A stretch of 64,000 bases of DNA from Symbiodinium natans (Eukaryota > Sar > Dinophyceae > Suessiales > Symbiodiniaceae). Below, in pieces: positions 22,957-34,660 of the stretch. The translations under genes and the position numbers were made by a program. Under the pieces are notes generated by a model, which searched no databases, was not told the origin of the DNA, and was given only the letters and a program-made list of their open reading frames with translations. Where the stretch lies: NCBI GenBank assembly GCA_905221605.1, contig CAJNDS010000557.1, forward strand, positions 413,182 through 477,181, read 5' to 3'. The number at the start of each line of letters is the position of its first letter. The stretch's first letter is position 1.

Positions 22957-25900
22957 ATGGCGCCCAAGCTCGCCGGCACCTACGGGCGCGGCGGCGCACT
23001 TCGCCATGTGGAGGATCTTCGAGCCGAGGGCCTGGGTGAGGCAGCACTGCGACAGCGCCTGCGCGATGAGGGTTACGCTGCCCCTCGCATCTCCCAATTG
23101 CTGAAAGGTACCCGCCCGACCGCGCCTGTCGCTGCGCCGCGCGCTCGCCCTGCCGCTGCACTTGCGCCAGAGGCCGTGGAGCCTACTGTCGATGTGGAGT
23201 TGGTCGAGCTGGGGATCCAGGAGGACGATGCCGTGACGGAGTCTCTTGATCAAGCGGAATTCGAGTGGCACGTTGACCATGCCATGGAGGCGGTTGGGCC
23301 TCACGATGACGCATCGTCGGAGGAGGGCGATGTTGGCACTCTGCTTAATGACGAGCGAGTTTTGAGCTCCGGTGACTCGGAGTCAGGGCAACCCGGGCCG
23401 GCGCAGCCTTCGGCGCAGCCTTCGGCGCAGCCTGCGCTGCCCCCAGCGTCTGCTGTTCGAGCCCCTGGCCGCACTCACGTGGGCCCCCCGCTGAGAAAGC
23501 CAGCCCGTGGCCCGTGGCCGAATGAGCAGTGCCCTGGCCTGCCCGGATCTCCTTGCACTTTCCACGCGGCTGCCACTGGCCGGCCGGCTCGCATCCACCG
23601 AGATCGCGGCGAGACGCATTGTCTACTCTGCGACGGGGGCAAGTGCCGGGCAACAGGAAAGGACGTCTTGGCGAATGTGCTGGAAAAGTTTCGGGACAAG
23701 AACTTGACGGTTCACGGCGCGGCGTTGGAGCGACTGCGCCAGCACCTGGGCCAGTCCGAGCTCGCTGCCCTCCAAGATCCTTGGGCAGCCTGTCTGCAGG
23801 AGCGCAAGTCAGTCGGCAGCATCCTCAAGCCCAAGGCACGCGAGCACTACGCAGCCGAGGTGAAGCGCGATCGCAGGGTGGCTCGGCGCAAGGTCTTCTT
23901 CCCGGAGAAGATGCGAGCCCGCGCCACAGAAGCCGAGGAAGCGGCAGAGATGGAGCACGTGAAAGCTGTAGGGCACGTGGAAGACCTGGCGGCGAACGAC
24001 ACAGGCCTGCCTTCACCGAAGTGCTCCATTCCGCGCCTTGTGGAAGCGTGGTGCAAGCAAGGGTCCTGGGGGGTGTGTGAAAAGTGCCACAGCCTGTGCC
24101 CCCGACCCCTTCGGCCTATGGACGCACGGCGCATAGCGAAGCCCGTCATCCCCAGCGCACAGTGCACCGCCTGCCAGAAGGGCGAGCACGTTCCGCAGCC
24201 CGAGGACGTGCCGCCGCCGCTCCGTGGCCTCAAGCCGAAGGTCCTCGAAGCTCTCCGACCCCTCGAAATCGACACGGGGGTCGCCGACCGGGCGCCATTC
24301 GGCTATCGTGTGCACACTGCGATGATCTGCTTTGCCTGGGAGCCGGTCTCCGTGGAGTACAAGATCGCTCACCTGGAGAAGCGCAAGGACCGGCGCGCAG
24401 CCGAAGCGGCCTATCTCCACCTCATGGGCTCGACGGTCAGTGCCTACAGGACCTTCATCGAGCGGCACGAAGACTTCCTCAAGAAGCACGGCGACCACGC
24501 AGACCGCAAGCTCCGCAAGCGTCCCTTGCGGTTTTTGGAGGAGGAAGGCTTGGAGTGTTGCCTGTGGCCCCATCTCTACCATCACAAGAACCTTTGCGAG
24601 ACCGTGGCCCGGGCAACCCACGAGACGCGGCAGCAGCGAGGCCACAAGCGACGCGCGGAAGACAGCAACGATGATGAGGACGCAGAGACTGAGGGCGAGC
24701 GGGACGTCGAGGGCGTCGGCGACGCCGTTGCCGGCAGCAAGATGGGCCGCATCAAGCGAGGCTTCATCCGGAAGGTGCTGTCCCCTGTGATCGGTTTCGG
24801 CGCCGACTACCAGCTGCTGCACTTCGTGTACGACCTCAGCATGTGGACCACCATTGGCACGAAGCGCAACATTGCTGCGCGCACCGGCGTGCCCCTGCGG
24901 CTGCTTCTCAAGGGCTCGCCGTGGACGCCCCAGTATTGGCGGGTCCGCCACCAAGCACTCGTGGACATGCAGCGCCAGTGCGGAAATGCCACCCTCTTTC
25001 GCACGCGCGCGCCATATGAGCGCAGCTTCCCGTATCATCGGTGGATCCTGCACGAGCAAGAAGTCATTGGGGCGTCCCCGGCAGCACCTCGCCGGCGCGG
25101 AGACGCTTCACATGGCCCACATCCTGATGCAGTTGGACAAGGGCTACTTCTGCGGCGACTGGGCGAAGGCTGGGCGGGCGGACCGGATTTGGAAGGAGCA
25201 CCTTCTGGGGCCCCACGTGCCCAACAGCACCAACACCGTTGTGGCTCACGCAACGCGCCTTGAGTTTCAGGATGGCAAGCGCAAGCGGGGCACCCAGCGC
25301 TACCACGGGCGTGGAACCACTCACAGTCACTCCTTGGACTTCCTCACGAACATCGCAGACATCGGCTTAGAAACCAAAGTGCAGGCCACGATCCCACCCA
25401 AGGACACGGAGCCTTTGCTGCACGGTCTCGTGATGGACTCCCAATGTGACTACAGAGACTCCAAGCTGCCGGTACGCGAGGCACCGTCCACCTGGGACCC
25501 CGACGCGAAGAAGGTACTGCTTCACCACTCCACTGACGACAAAGAGGCGAAGATCCGGGCTTACTTCAAGGACACCATGGAGGTCACCAAATGCCATGAA
25601 GACGTTCAGCAGGGGGACGGGAACGGCGCGGTGCTCCGGTACGTGTCAACCTACAACATGAAGTTCAGCAACTCCATGGACTCCGACTGGCTCAACGGCG
25701 CCGCGTCCGACTACAGCACTGCAGCCGGGGTCCTGCGGCGCTACCAGCCCCTGGAGCCGGAAATGTGGCTCACCCTGGCGCAGGAGCGCTTCCCGCAGGT
25801 CCATCTCAGCGGCACCTTCGTGGACTACATGGCCCCAAGCCTGGATGTCGAAGAGAAGCCGCAGTACCTCCAGCATTACGAGGGCTGCGCCTGGCGCCGG

Positions 25901-26105
25901 GAGGACATGACGCTCCTGGAGTTCCTCCGCAAAAGCAACGCCAAGGGCGACCTCATCCATCACATCTGCCAGAAGCACCAGGACATGGTCCTGGAGGAGG
26001 TGCGTGCCGTCGAACGCAAATCCCAAAAAGCCTTCGCTCCGCGTCGCAAGGAACTGCTGGCGTCCTATACCGCCAGCACCGGGCGGAGCGGCGAGCCCGC
26101 GGCCG
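22957..26105 (+). pseudogene. Rep part of Helitron-like protein (frameshifted)
   Basis: The ATG at 22957 has a good context (GAGCCATGG). The N-terminal region has cysteine clusters (THCLLCDGGKC near 23620; CEKCHSLCP and CTACQKG near 24080-24180) that look like zinc-binding modules. The catalytic part carries LEFQDGKRKRGTQRYHGRG then THSHS, with the HxH pair at 25322-25330, like the EFQ..RG..H.H motif of Helitron Rep, and VLRYVSTYNMKFS at 25631-25669, where Y..xY..K supplies candidate nicking tyrosines. The frame changes near 25070, between EQEVIG and RQHLAGAETLHMA. Function in the family: nicking and strand transfer for rolling-circle transposition. Confidence 0.78.
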
Positions 26106-27860
26106 CGAGCCGCTCGCGTTGACGGAGTTCTTGGCCGACCGGGACTACATTGGCCTTACCTCCTTGCAAAGCTTCGCCAATGCCTACGAATGCCGCGGCG
26201 AGAAGTTAGCGGCGGTCTCCACGCACTCGATGCTGAACGACCGCTACTACGGTCAGTGGCTGGCACTCAATCGCCCCTTTCGGCGCTTGGAGGAGTTCGC
26301 CGAGGCGGCCCCCGAGGTGGCAGAGCGCGTGCCCGAGAAGTACCGACACTTTGCACTGTGCATGCACCATGCCGCGGACTTCTGGGAGGACGAGAGTCTC
26401 GTCCGCGGCGCCATGGAGCTGGAGGCCCGCAGCAACGCGTTCATCGACACCATCCTGCGGAAGATCCGGGCGCAACATCATCTCGTGAAGCGGTACTTGA
26501 CGGGCGCGATCCCGGTGACCGAGGTCCTGAGCGCCGAGGAATCCGAAGAGGGCAGCGCGGCGGCGGACGCGGGGAAGCGCGCAACAAAGCTCACTCACTC
26601 GCAGAAGCGCCTCGCTCGGGCCATGCAGGAGCAGCTGCAGAACGCCTTACAGGCGGCCGAGGCGCGGGACGACGAGACCCTGGAGGCGTGCGTAACAGCC
26701 GCGGAGGCCAACAAGATCCTCTTCGCCAACGGACCGCCCGGCACCGGGAAGACGCACGTGCTCCATGAACAGATTCGGCGGTGGAAGGCCAAAGGAGCCC
26801 GGGTCCTCTTCGCCCTGCCGACAGGGCAGCTGGCCTCGGAGATGCGTGCGCTCCATCCAGACGTGGACGTCGACACCAGCCACGGCGCCTTTCTTCTGCA
26901 CAAAGATCTCCAGGAAGCTGCTGCGATCCTCACTCAATACGACCTAGTGGTGGTGGACGAGGTTTCCATGCTCACCGACAAGCATTTCGAGCACATCCTG
27001 GCCCTCTGGAAACACGCCGACCAGCTGCCGTGCCTCGTCCTCCTGGGTGACTTCTGGCAACTCCCCGTTGTGGATCGGGACGCCGCGCGCTGCGAGCAAT
27101 CACCCGCTTGGACCGGCCACGTCCGGACCGTCGACTTCTACGAACAGGTGCGCTGCAAGTGCCCGGTCTTGCAGAAGAAGCTGGACATTCTGCGGACGGC
27201 CGTCCCCAGCGTGAAGCAACTGAAGGACATCCTCCGCGGGCACCGTGCGTGGATGACCCGCGAGCCCACGGCCTACAACGTCCTGGATCTGTTCCGACAG
27301 CACGAGAACACCACGGTGGTCACCTGCACCCGCCACGGCGCAGCCACCGTCAACGACCTGGCCGCCCAGGTGTTCTTCGAAGACCGGCACAAGCGCCCGC
27401 TCGGATCGCTGCCTGTGGATTATGAAGCCAATCCGGACAACTACACCTCCACGGGACGCCTCCGCAGCGGCAGGCTGGAGCCGGCTCGACGCGACGTCTA
27501 CGCGGGCATGCGCATCTTCCTTACGCGCAACATGTCCAAGGAGGATGACTTCGTCAATGGCATGGCCGCCACCGTGGAGGGGTACGACGAGGCGTCACCC
27601 GCACCAAACAACGCCTTGCCGTTTACATGGTTGCCCACGAGCTGGCGGACGGCAGGAAGGTGGCCTGCTTTCCCATCCGCCTGGGCTACGCCTCCACCGT
27701 ACCCAAGGTCCAGGGGATGACGCTCCCGCACGTGACCCTTTGGTTGGACCGCGCCGGTTGTCGGGCAGCTGCATATGTGGCTCTCTCCCGCGTCGAAAGG
27801 GACGAGAACTATCTCATCGCCGGCCTCGTCTGCCCCAAACATTTCGTGCCTGCCCACTGA
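26105..27860 (+). pseudogene. PIF1-type helicase part of Helitron-like protein (frameshifted)
   Basis: Superfamily 1 helicase motifs in order: Walker A GPPGTGKT (26731-26754), Walker B VVVDEVSML (about 26946), motif III LLGDFWQLPVVD, and near the end YASTVPKVQGMTL and YVALSRV (motifs V and VI). A shift near 27590 moves the frame from GYDEA to TKQRLAVYMVAHELADGRK. The stop is TGA at 27858. It would unwind DNA during rolling-circle transposition. The block joins the Rep part with another shift near 26105, so one fused Rep-helicase protein is inferred for the ancestor. Confidence 0.82.
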
Positions 27861-28430
27861 CTGAGCGGAGCTCGCCAGTTTCTGCACCAAGATTTAAAAA
27901 GTGGCGCCGCGAGCTTGGCAACCCAATCAGTCCATCACAGTAATTTTGCAACAGCTGCTTGCAGAGCATGGATGTCGATTCGGTTGGCAACACGGCGGCT
28001 GCGTAGCGAGAGACTCTAGGCATGTGTTGGCGTGCCTTTCCAAGAGCGTGGCTGCAGCTTGGAGCACACGTAGTTGAGGGGTGAGGTTGCGCACTGTCGC
28101 AAACGTGATCGTCGCAGTTTGAGATTCGCACAGCTCGACCGGCGATCGTCAAAAAGTCAGCTGGACTCAAGTGGCATGCCAGGCTACATGTTTCTACGCC
28201 TGAGGGTACTGCATAGAGAGATGCGCTTTACGTTGCTCTTGTCATCTATAATCAAATAAAGAATCAAGAATCCCCCGGCAAGCCATTCGACTGTCATGTG
28301 GTCCTCGTGGCGCTAGCTCCGCGAAGCGCCTGGGATGCATTTTGTGTTGCTCTCTCCTCTGTGGGGCATCGCGTTGGTAGAATGGAATGCGCCTTAGAAT
28401 GAATTGAACGCCCCCCTTGAGGGGGGTTGG
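27861..28430. other. 3' region of the Helitron-like element
   Basis: No gene seen. Holds an AATAAA (about 28253), although dinoflagellates rarely use that signal, and the hairpin at 28411-28426. Telomere-type units resume at about 28437. Confidence 0.5.
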
Positions 28431-28543
28431 GGGGTGAACCCTAAACCCTAATTGAGAATAGTTTGGGTGGCCGGGGCGGGATTACAGGCAACGCGAGCGC
28501 GCGGCCCGGGGCGTTTCACGCCCGAGCGCGCGACCTCGCACGC

Positions 28544-28612
28544 ACACCCTAAACCCTAAACCCTAAACCCTAAACCCTAAACCCTAAACCCTAAACCTGA
28601 ACCCTAAACCCT
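28544..28612. repeat. interstitial telomere-type array (CCCTAAA)
   Basis: About nine CCCTAAA units between the Helitron-like island and the DIRS-order element. Confidence 0.9.
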
Positions 28613-28846
28613 TGGGGGGCTAGGGTGGGGGAGAGTTGGGGGTTTCAGGGCACAAAAGGAGTCCGGACTTCGATCTGGGGCACCTCGTCTTCGCGCCCCG
28701 GAAGCTGAACCAGTGCCTCTCTGCATAGGGTTTAGGGTTTAGGGTTTAGGGTGTGGCCAGAAAGCCTGAAACCCAAACCAACTGACGTTACCCTGGGTCA
28801 GTTCCAGACGTCTCTTAGCAGCAACCGACCCTTAACCCTAAACCCT

Positions 28847-29014
28847 AACATGCAACGTGCTTCAGCAAATCAGTCCCGCCCAAACCCTCCATTTTCTCAC
28901 GATGCCGATAGGTACGACAGGTCCGAGTCCTGTAACCACGGCGTCTTGTCGCCATGATGCCGGACGTCGTGTCGTCCCGCATAGTCCTGCGAAGATCAGC
29001 ACCCCAACATGTTC
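28847..29014 (-). repeat. split direct repeat B2 (168 bp)
   Basis: Identical by eye to 29162-29329 at an offset of 315 bp; ends in CCAACATGTTC. Outer terminal copy of the DIRS-order element. Confidence 0.9.
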
Positions 29015-29031
29015 AGGGTGGAGAGGGAGGG

Positions 29032-29161
29032 AGAAAAGTTCTACAGCTCAGGGTCTTGGCCGGGCCGGCCCCTGAGCCTCAACATGTTGGATGAGATCAC
29101 GTCCCACCCTGCCTCCCAATGCAAAGCACTGGCATGTTACATTCACATATATGTTTCTTCC
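29032..29161 (-). repeat. split direct repeat A2 (130 bp)
   Basis: Matches 36286-36415; contains CTCAACATGTTGGATGAG, sharing AACATGTT with the B repeats, a possible recombination core. Confidence 0.9.
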
Positions 29162-29329
29162 AACATGCAACGTGCTTCAGCAAATCAGTCCCGCCCAAAC
29201 CCTCCATTTTCTCACGATGCCGATAGGTACGACAGGTCCGAGTCCTGTAACCACGGCGTCTTGTCGCCATGATGCCGGACGTCGTGTCGTCCCGCATAGT
29301 CCTGCGAAGATCAGCACCCCAACATGTTC
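29162..29329 (-). repeat. split direct repeat B1 (168 bp)
   Basis: Directly abuts A2 with no spacer and lies 12 bp from the recombinase stop codon. Confidence 0.9.
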
Positions 29330-29341
29330 CCTCTGCATGTT

Positions 29342-30973
29342 TTAACTTGCGGTGCTGTCTGAACTGGAGTCGCTGGAGCTACTGGGAAAACATCTGTCAC
29401 ACATGCGAGCCCCCTCGGGCAGGTTATCACATCTAACGAAGGCGTTGACTCCATGGGGCCATCCGCAAAGGGTCCTCCAAGTGTTCGGAGGGTGCAGGTA
29501 TCCATCCACAGAAGCCTTGTGCCAGGTTTTCCGCCTGTCTGGGTTCTGAATGTAGGCGCTCGGAGCAGCAAGGAGCTGCCTCTTGAGCAAAGAAACCTCT
29601 TCTTGAGCCATCTTCCGCATGGGCCCCTTGATCCGCTCAGCGACGAACTCTGCCCTCTCCAGCTGGGAGGGCTTCGACGGGCACTGCTTCTTCACTTCTT
29701 CCAGTGCCTGCGCCAGTTCGTCCAACCTACTGTGTAGCTCTTGCTGGACTTTGTTGCGCACATAATCTCTGCTCATCTTCTTTAGAGGAGCAGATTTGGC
29801 ATAGTGCACGAGCATCGCACTCTTCCATCGAGCCATGAGCTCGATCTGGTAAAGGTGCACCCCTTCGCTCGCCAACAGCACAGCTCCGCCGGTACGCATG
29901 GAATGTCCCCCCATCAGCTCATTGCCGTCGGAGTCCACAACAGTGATGCCAGCACGTCTATGCCATACCTTGAGCGTCGAGACCACCGCTTCTTTGGCAA
30001 CAGTCTCACCTCTCACAGACGGAAAGAAAGGAAGCCCAGCCGGTAGAGCGCCATTCTCGTCACCGAACAGGTCCTTGAGGAACTCCATCTGTCGCACCGC
30101 TGCGTGAAAAGGACAGAGCCAAATTGTGTTGGCCTCACACAAGCAATGCCATTCCCTAGTGGTGGTCAAAGCCGTGCTGTCAGTCTTCGATGAAGGTAGT
30201 AGCCAGCACACCATCTTCAGAGCGAAGTCCAAAGTTATGCTGGAAGCAAGCGAGAGGCTGGACTCGATCTCGCGCAGCATAAAATAGACACCCAGAACCG
30301 CAAGATTCCACGGGCCAACAGGGCCATCTTCCACCAGCGGTTCCGGAGAGCTAAGCAGGTCAGAAGGCATTTCTGCCACGCGTTCCAGCTGTAGAGGTTC
30401 TGACTGACGACTGGGGCCCAAACCCCTTCGGACGCTGCGCTTAATCTGCCTGGCCTCCAGGTCAAGCAGAACGGGCCAGCTGCCAGTTAGCCTTATGTGC
30501 TGTTGCTTCGCCTTGGTCAGGTAGTTGGGAAAACTGCGGTAACCTCGGGCCTTGAACACAGCACCAACAGCCCGCAGCTTCTCCACACTCAAAGGGAAAG
30601 CAGGCTCTCCATCGGCTCCGAACCAACTCTCATGCACTGATTGCCAGGTCTTGAGCAAAGCCGCGTTGGGGCCCTTGGAGGATGCCGCCTCCATGTCTGA
30701 GACCAAACTTTCCAGCGCAGCTCTTTTCTCCTCCTCTGGGATTCTTCCCCCCGTCCACTTTTGAGCGCCCTTACTAAAACGTGTTATGGGCGCATCCGCC
30801 CGCTTCGCCCATTTGGGAGCAGGCTCCGGTCCAGCCAGACGGGCTAGCGTGGAGCTCTCTGACTCCCCGGTTCCAGCGGCAAGGGGGCCCTCACACTCCA
30901 TTTCAGCAACTCGCTCATTAACCCTGGACAAGTCTACCCTAGGCAAGAACGGGACTGCCTTCTTTCTCCTCAT
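29342..30973 (-). CDS. tyrosine recombinase of the DIRS-order element
   Basis: It integrates the circular cDNA by site-specific recombination, in place of a DDE integrase. The C-terminal catalytic part has GGHSMRTGGAVLLASEGVHL (HxxR motif) and, after about 25 residues, ARWKSAMLVHYAK with the nucleophile tyrosine, in the usual spacing. The ATG at 30973 (MRRKKAVPF) is preferred over an upstream TTG that extends the frame. The N-terminal 100 residues are Pro/Lys-rich. After the catalytic domain comes a tail with LHPPNTWRTLCGWPHG and CDRCFP, perhaps a small Cys/His module, then a Ser/Asp-rich end. The frame is intact. Confidence 0.88.
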   Translation of the reverse strand: MRRKKAVPFLPRVDLSRVNERVAEMECEGPLAAGTGESESSTLARLAGPEPAPKWAKRADAPITRFSKGAQKWTGGRIPEEEKRAALESLVSDMEAASSKGPNAALLKTWQSVHESWFGADGEPAFPLSVEKLRAVGAVFKARGYRSFPNYLTKAKQQHIRLTGSWPVLLDLEARQIKRSVRRGLGPSRQSEPLQLERVAEMPSDLLSSPEPLVEDGPVGPWNLAVLGVYFMLREIESSLSLASSITLDFALKMVCWLLPSSKTDSTALTTTREWHCLCEANTIWLCPFHAAVRQMEFLKDLFGDENGALPAGLPFFPSVRGETVAKEAVVSTLKVWHRRAGITVVDSDGNELMGGHSMRTGGAVLLASEGVHLYQIELMARWKSAMLVHYAKSAPLKKMSRDYVRNKVQQELHSRLDELAQALEEVKKQCPSKPSQLERAEFVAERIKGPMRKMAQEEVSLLKRQLLAAPSAYIQNPDRRKTWHKASVDGYLHPPNTWRTLCGWPHGVNAFVRCDNLPEGARMCDRCFPSSSSDSSSDSTAS

Positions 30974-31419
30974 CGAGCCAACCTGAGTCAGCGATTGCAC
31001 ACGCAGGCATGTCCAAACTTGCAAGACAGCACTCACCGAAAATCCCTGGATCGCACACAATCAGCAAGCACTCAGGAGACATGTCTGCCAATGCAACCAG
31101 CATGCTCAAAGGGAACATGTCAGCAAGTGAGTGCCAAGCCAGGGTCCTATTGCAACCTTACGCGAAAGGAGCGCAGGGCATCCCTGCTTGCAGCGCAAAC
31201 ACTCAAACCTAGCAGTCAACACAGCAGGCCCTAACCCTAACCCAGCATGCAAGGCCAAGCGTACGAAGTGAGTGTGTATCCTATACACCAACTGCACCAA
31301 CCATGCCATTTGGGAACTGAAATGGAGGCGACCAGCCCACAGGCCGAATGTTTTGGCGGGAAGCGCCCATGCGCTAGCAGTCATGTGCTACCGAGCCGGT
31401 AGGAGCCGTCGGCCCCCAT

Positions 31420-34400
31420 CTACTCCGCTGTGCTTGCGGCCGACTCGCATTGAAAGAAATTCTCATTTCGGATCGGAACTTTTGCTTCAGTGGCGTGCTT
31501 AAGAACTTCAGGCAACACGAAAGACTTTCCAGGCTGAAAGCGTCTGCTGAGCTTGTCGGAGACGACGTTGGAGACACCTGGGATGTGTTCGTGCCACCTA
31601 GGTCGGTAACTGCAACGACTGAAGTCCAGAGCCAACTCTCGAGCAATTCGGCCGAGACCTTTAGCTTTGGGTTTTGCCCTGAGCTTCATAAGGAGGCTAA
31701 GAGCAGAAACACTATCCGATCCAATGTGAAGTTCGACCCCGCGTCTGACCCAGTACGAGCGCCAGATGCGCAGAGCCACCAAAAGTGCCAGTGACTCCCA
31801 CACCTGCTGGCCATCTGGCGACCCGAGCGCGGCATTGGCGAGCTGCAAGTCAAATCCGCAGAGCTCATCAGAAAAGTAGGCGATCGGCGTGTTATTCATC
31901 GCCAAATAGCCTCCAATGCCCCAAGGGGACGCATCTGTGACGATCCGTACCTTGATTGACTTGCCAAAGTAGTGACTGACGCGGTACTCACGCACCAGAG
32001 CGCCGGCTTCACCCTGATAGAAGGCGATTATCCACGCTGTAACGTGCGCCCACTGTCTAGTCCAGACGCAATTCGGAGGCCTTGCATCCGGACCACAGCT
32101 GTTTATAACAGCCCACAAGTCTGTCAGGAAGGGGCGCCATGTGTCAACGACGCCCGCCACGTAGTTCGCCTTCCCAACGTACTTTTGCAGGTCTCGGACG
32201 CTGACCACGTTGGTCCTTTGGTGAGCTAATGTGGCTTCAAGGATCTCCTCCATCAGCTCGGCTTTGCCAGTGACAGTAACTTTGCCGTCCTTGCCTGCCA
32301 AAATGCAATAGCGCACGCCTATCCAGGTAAAGTCGTTGCCCCGGGCGGCTTTGCCAAAGGCCAGCGGAATGCGAAGCGCCGACCACACAAACAGATAAGT
32401 ATCGATGCCAGGCGATCGCGGCGGTTCCTATCTCCAGACATAAGAAAGCACGGATCATCAACATACAGCTGCAACCGCGCCTGATCAAGGAGGAACAGGG
32501 ACTGACTCAGCCTGGCGATGTATGCGGCAATACGGCCGCATATGATGGGCGCATTTTTGCTGCCTTGAGTCTGTGTCGTGAACACAATAAAACGCAGAGG
32601 CCCACCAGCTTTCTCGCGAAAGGCGGTGGTGAAGAAGCGTCTCTCCGAATGCTGGAGTGGTACGGAGTAAAACCAATCCTTGAAGTCCAGTACCAAAGCT
32701 TCCACCTCTTCGCCCTCAGCTCGACTGAGGAGAAATAAGGCGTCATCCACCAAATCCGTGGGTCGCGGCAATTGCACTCTGCCGCCTTTCTGAGCCAGCA
32801 AGTTAGCTCCGGACTCGCGACAGTCCAGGATGAGTCGCCGCTTGTGGTGGTGCCATCGGGCCTCACTTTGGTCACCATGGCGAGCTTGGAAGTGAGCGGA
32901 GTCCCTCCCAGCCACTCCTGACATGCACTCAAGTCATCAAACGTCTTGACGTAGCCGGTGTCAATCAGCCGCTGAATCTCGACAAGTGCCATGGGATCAT
33001 CCTCCACGGATTTATAGTTCTCATGGCCAGACGGATCATGGAAGTAGTCCACGCCGTCGCCAGACTCCGGCTCAGCGTCATTTTGCGGGAAGATGCCTGG
33101 GTCCTTGATGGGTGCATCGATGCCAGCCGGGGATCCCCCCTTTAGCCAAGTCTCGATGTACCCTGCGTCGGGGTCACCAGCTTTACGGCCCCACGCACCC
33201 AGCAAGCCGTAGTCCAGGCCACGTTCACGCATTCGCTCCCCCAGGCCGAAGAGATCCTCGAGCTCATGCACAATGGCCGCGACGTGGTCCTCACTGGGAA
33301 CCTTGTTGGGATCCTTTGACCCAATGGCCTCGAGGCATTGTTGCTGCAGGTCAGGGTGGGAGTCCAAGTAGCGGTCCAACACCTTGAAGACGACTTTGCC
33401 CATTCGGTCATAACCTCGGATTGTCTCCATCGCCTTCTTCGGATGCCGCATGCCGCCTAAGCAAGCTTCAACGTCATCAGGGCTCGTCTGACCAGGATGG
33501 CCTCTAAGAGAAGGCGCCCAAGTCAGTTTGGGCGCGACGCCGTGGCGCCCATCGATCCCCCCAGTCTGCTCCTCACTGGTCTCCCTGACGAGCACGTTCT
33601 TCCACTTGCCCGCCAGCTTCCAAGTAGCAGTTCGAGGCGCAACACAGGAATGGGCGCCATTGAGCTTCCCAGCCAGGTAGTCATTGAGACCGCCAGGGTA
33701 CGACGCCGCCGCCTTAGTGAGATAAGGCGCGCATCGAAATTTAGCCCCTTTTGCATCTTCCGAAAGCAGCATGGCAGGCCGCCATTGATCCGCTGGGATG
33801 TAGGCCTCCTTTCCTTTCAGCGGCGGGTGAGCCGCCATCTTCCAAGCTCCCGAGCTGGGAAGTCGCCACCACCGTTTTGGATGTTGGCACTCGGCGACTG
33901 CATCGGCCAAGCCGACCTTGAAATGGACTAGGGAGGTGGGTTTCTCTGATGATGCCCCATAGTTGCACTGTGCCAGCCTGACATGTCGAACACCTTCCAG
34001 CGCAAGGAGGCGCTTAAACTCGGGCAAGTCAAGCATGCTAATCCCATCACTGTTGTCAGGGCGCAGCGGCTGCTCCAGAATGACCGGCTTGTCCAGCTCA
34101 TAAAAGCACATGAAGATATCAGCTGCCCTTAATGCAAGAAGAGTGCCCAGCCTGACGTCCTCCTTCTCTTCCGGCGTGAGTCCGGATCGACCATAGATAT
34201 CTCGATCGCCAGGCAGCCGTAGTGGTCGAGGCCCGCCATCGTCCTCCTTGCGAGCATTTGAGAATGTATGGCACGGTGGCCCCAGCATCCCGCCATCGAA
34301 CTCGCCCTGAATGACCCGGGACCTCAGCTTGCGATAGGCGGCATCATCCGCCAGGTCGAAGTCATCGCCATTCTCGATGTCCCAATCCTCGCAATCACAG

Positions 34401-34612
34401 CCAAGTAACCTGAGCGCGGAAGCCAATCCGTCAGAGCGACCAGCTGGACCACTGAACATATGCAGAAAACGAGGCCTCCCGGGTCTAGCACTTGCACAGC
34501 CCACGTCAGCGGATGCCATGCAAGTTTCGCATGCTCGGGCCATCTCTGCGACCCCTTTTGCAGCACAGGCCTCCGAAGGCGCCTCTTTCAATGTCCTCCC
34601 CGGACACTTCAT
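31420..34612 (-). CDS. methyltransferase-like, reverse transcriptase and RNase H polyprotein (two frameshifts)
   Basis: Begins with ATG at 34612, 48 bp after the gag stop. Residues about 49-230 look like a C5-cytosine methyltransferase fold: FLHMFSGPAGRSDGL (SAM-binding motif I), LGPPCHTFSNAR (PPC catalytic motif IV), VILEQP (motif VI position) and QCNYGASSEKPTS. RT motifs follow: TKVRPDG, KRRLILDCRES, VLDFKDWFYSVPL and the catalytic YVDD at 32454-32465. RNase H follows with RIVTDASPWGIGGYL, QVWESLALL, HIGSDSVSAL and IPGVSNVVSDKLSR. Joining needs a -1 step near 32860 (GGCACCACCAC region) and another near 32390. Either these are decay or assembly errors, or they are programmed. In DIRS-1 the methyltransferase lies after RNase H; here it is in front of RT. 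Confidence 0.85.
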
Positions 34613-34660
34613 TTGGGCGCCTCGACCTGCGCCACTGCGGGGGGAGACCTCTCCCCCCTC

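Larger units (their letters stand above)
22600..28430 (+). mobile_element. Helitron-like element, decayed
   Basis: One plus-strand coding series carries a HUH-type Rep followed by a PIF1-type helicase, the layout that defines Helitrons and relatives. The coding series needs three one-base shifts (near 25070, 26105 and 27590), so this copy is probably inactive unless these are assembly errors. Edges are not certain: the island lies between telomere-type arrays ending at 21628 and resuming at about 28435. A perfect hairpin (CCCCCC TTGA GGGGGG, 28411-28426) sits at the right edge, where Helitrons carry a terminal hairpin, but a clear CTRR end was not seen. Confidence 0.75.

Noticed and set aside
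24013-25059. 348-codon minus-strand frame opposite the Rep gene
   Set aside because: Shadow frame of GC-rich coding DNA; the plus strand carries the Cys clusters and continues into HUH and helicase motifs.
28620-28720. Minus-strand terminal exon after the DIRS element
   Set aside because: Two frames are open and neither joins the TPR exons in a way that can be tested here.
29342-31060. Upstream start for the recombinase at 31060
   Set aside because: It begins with TTG; the ATG at 30973 with MRRKKAVPF is more likely.
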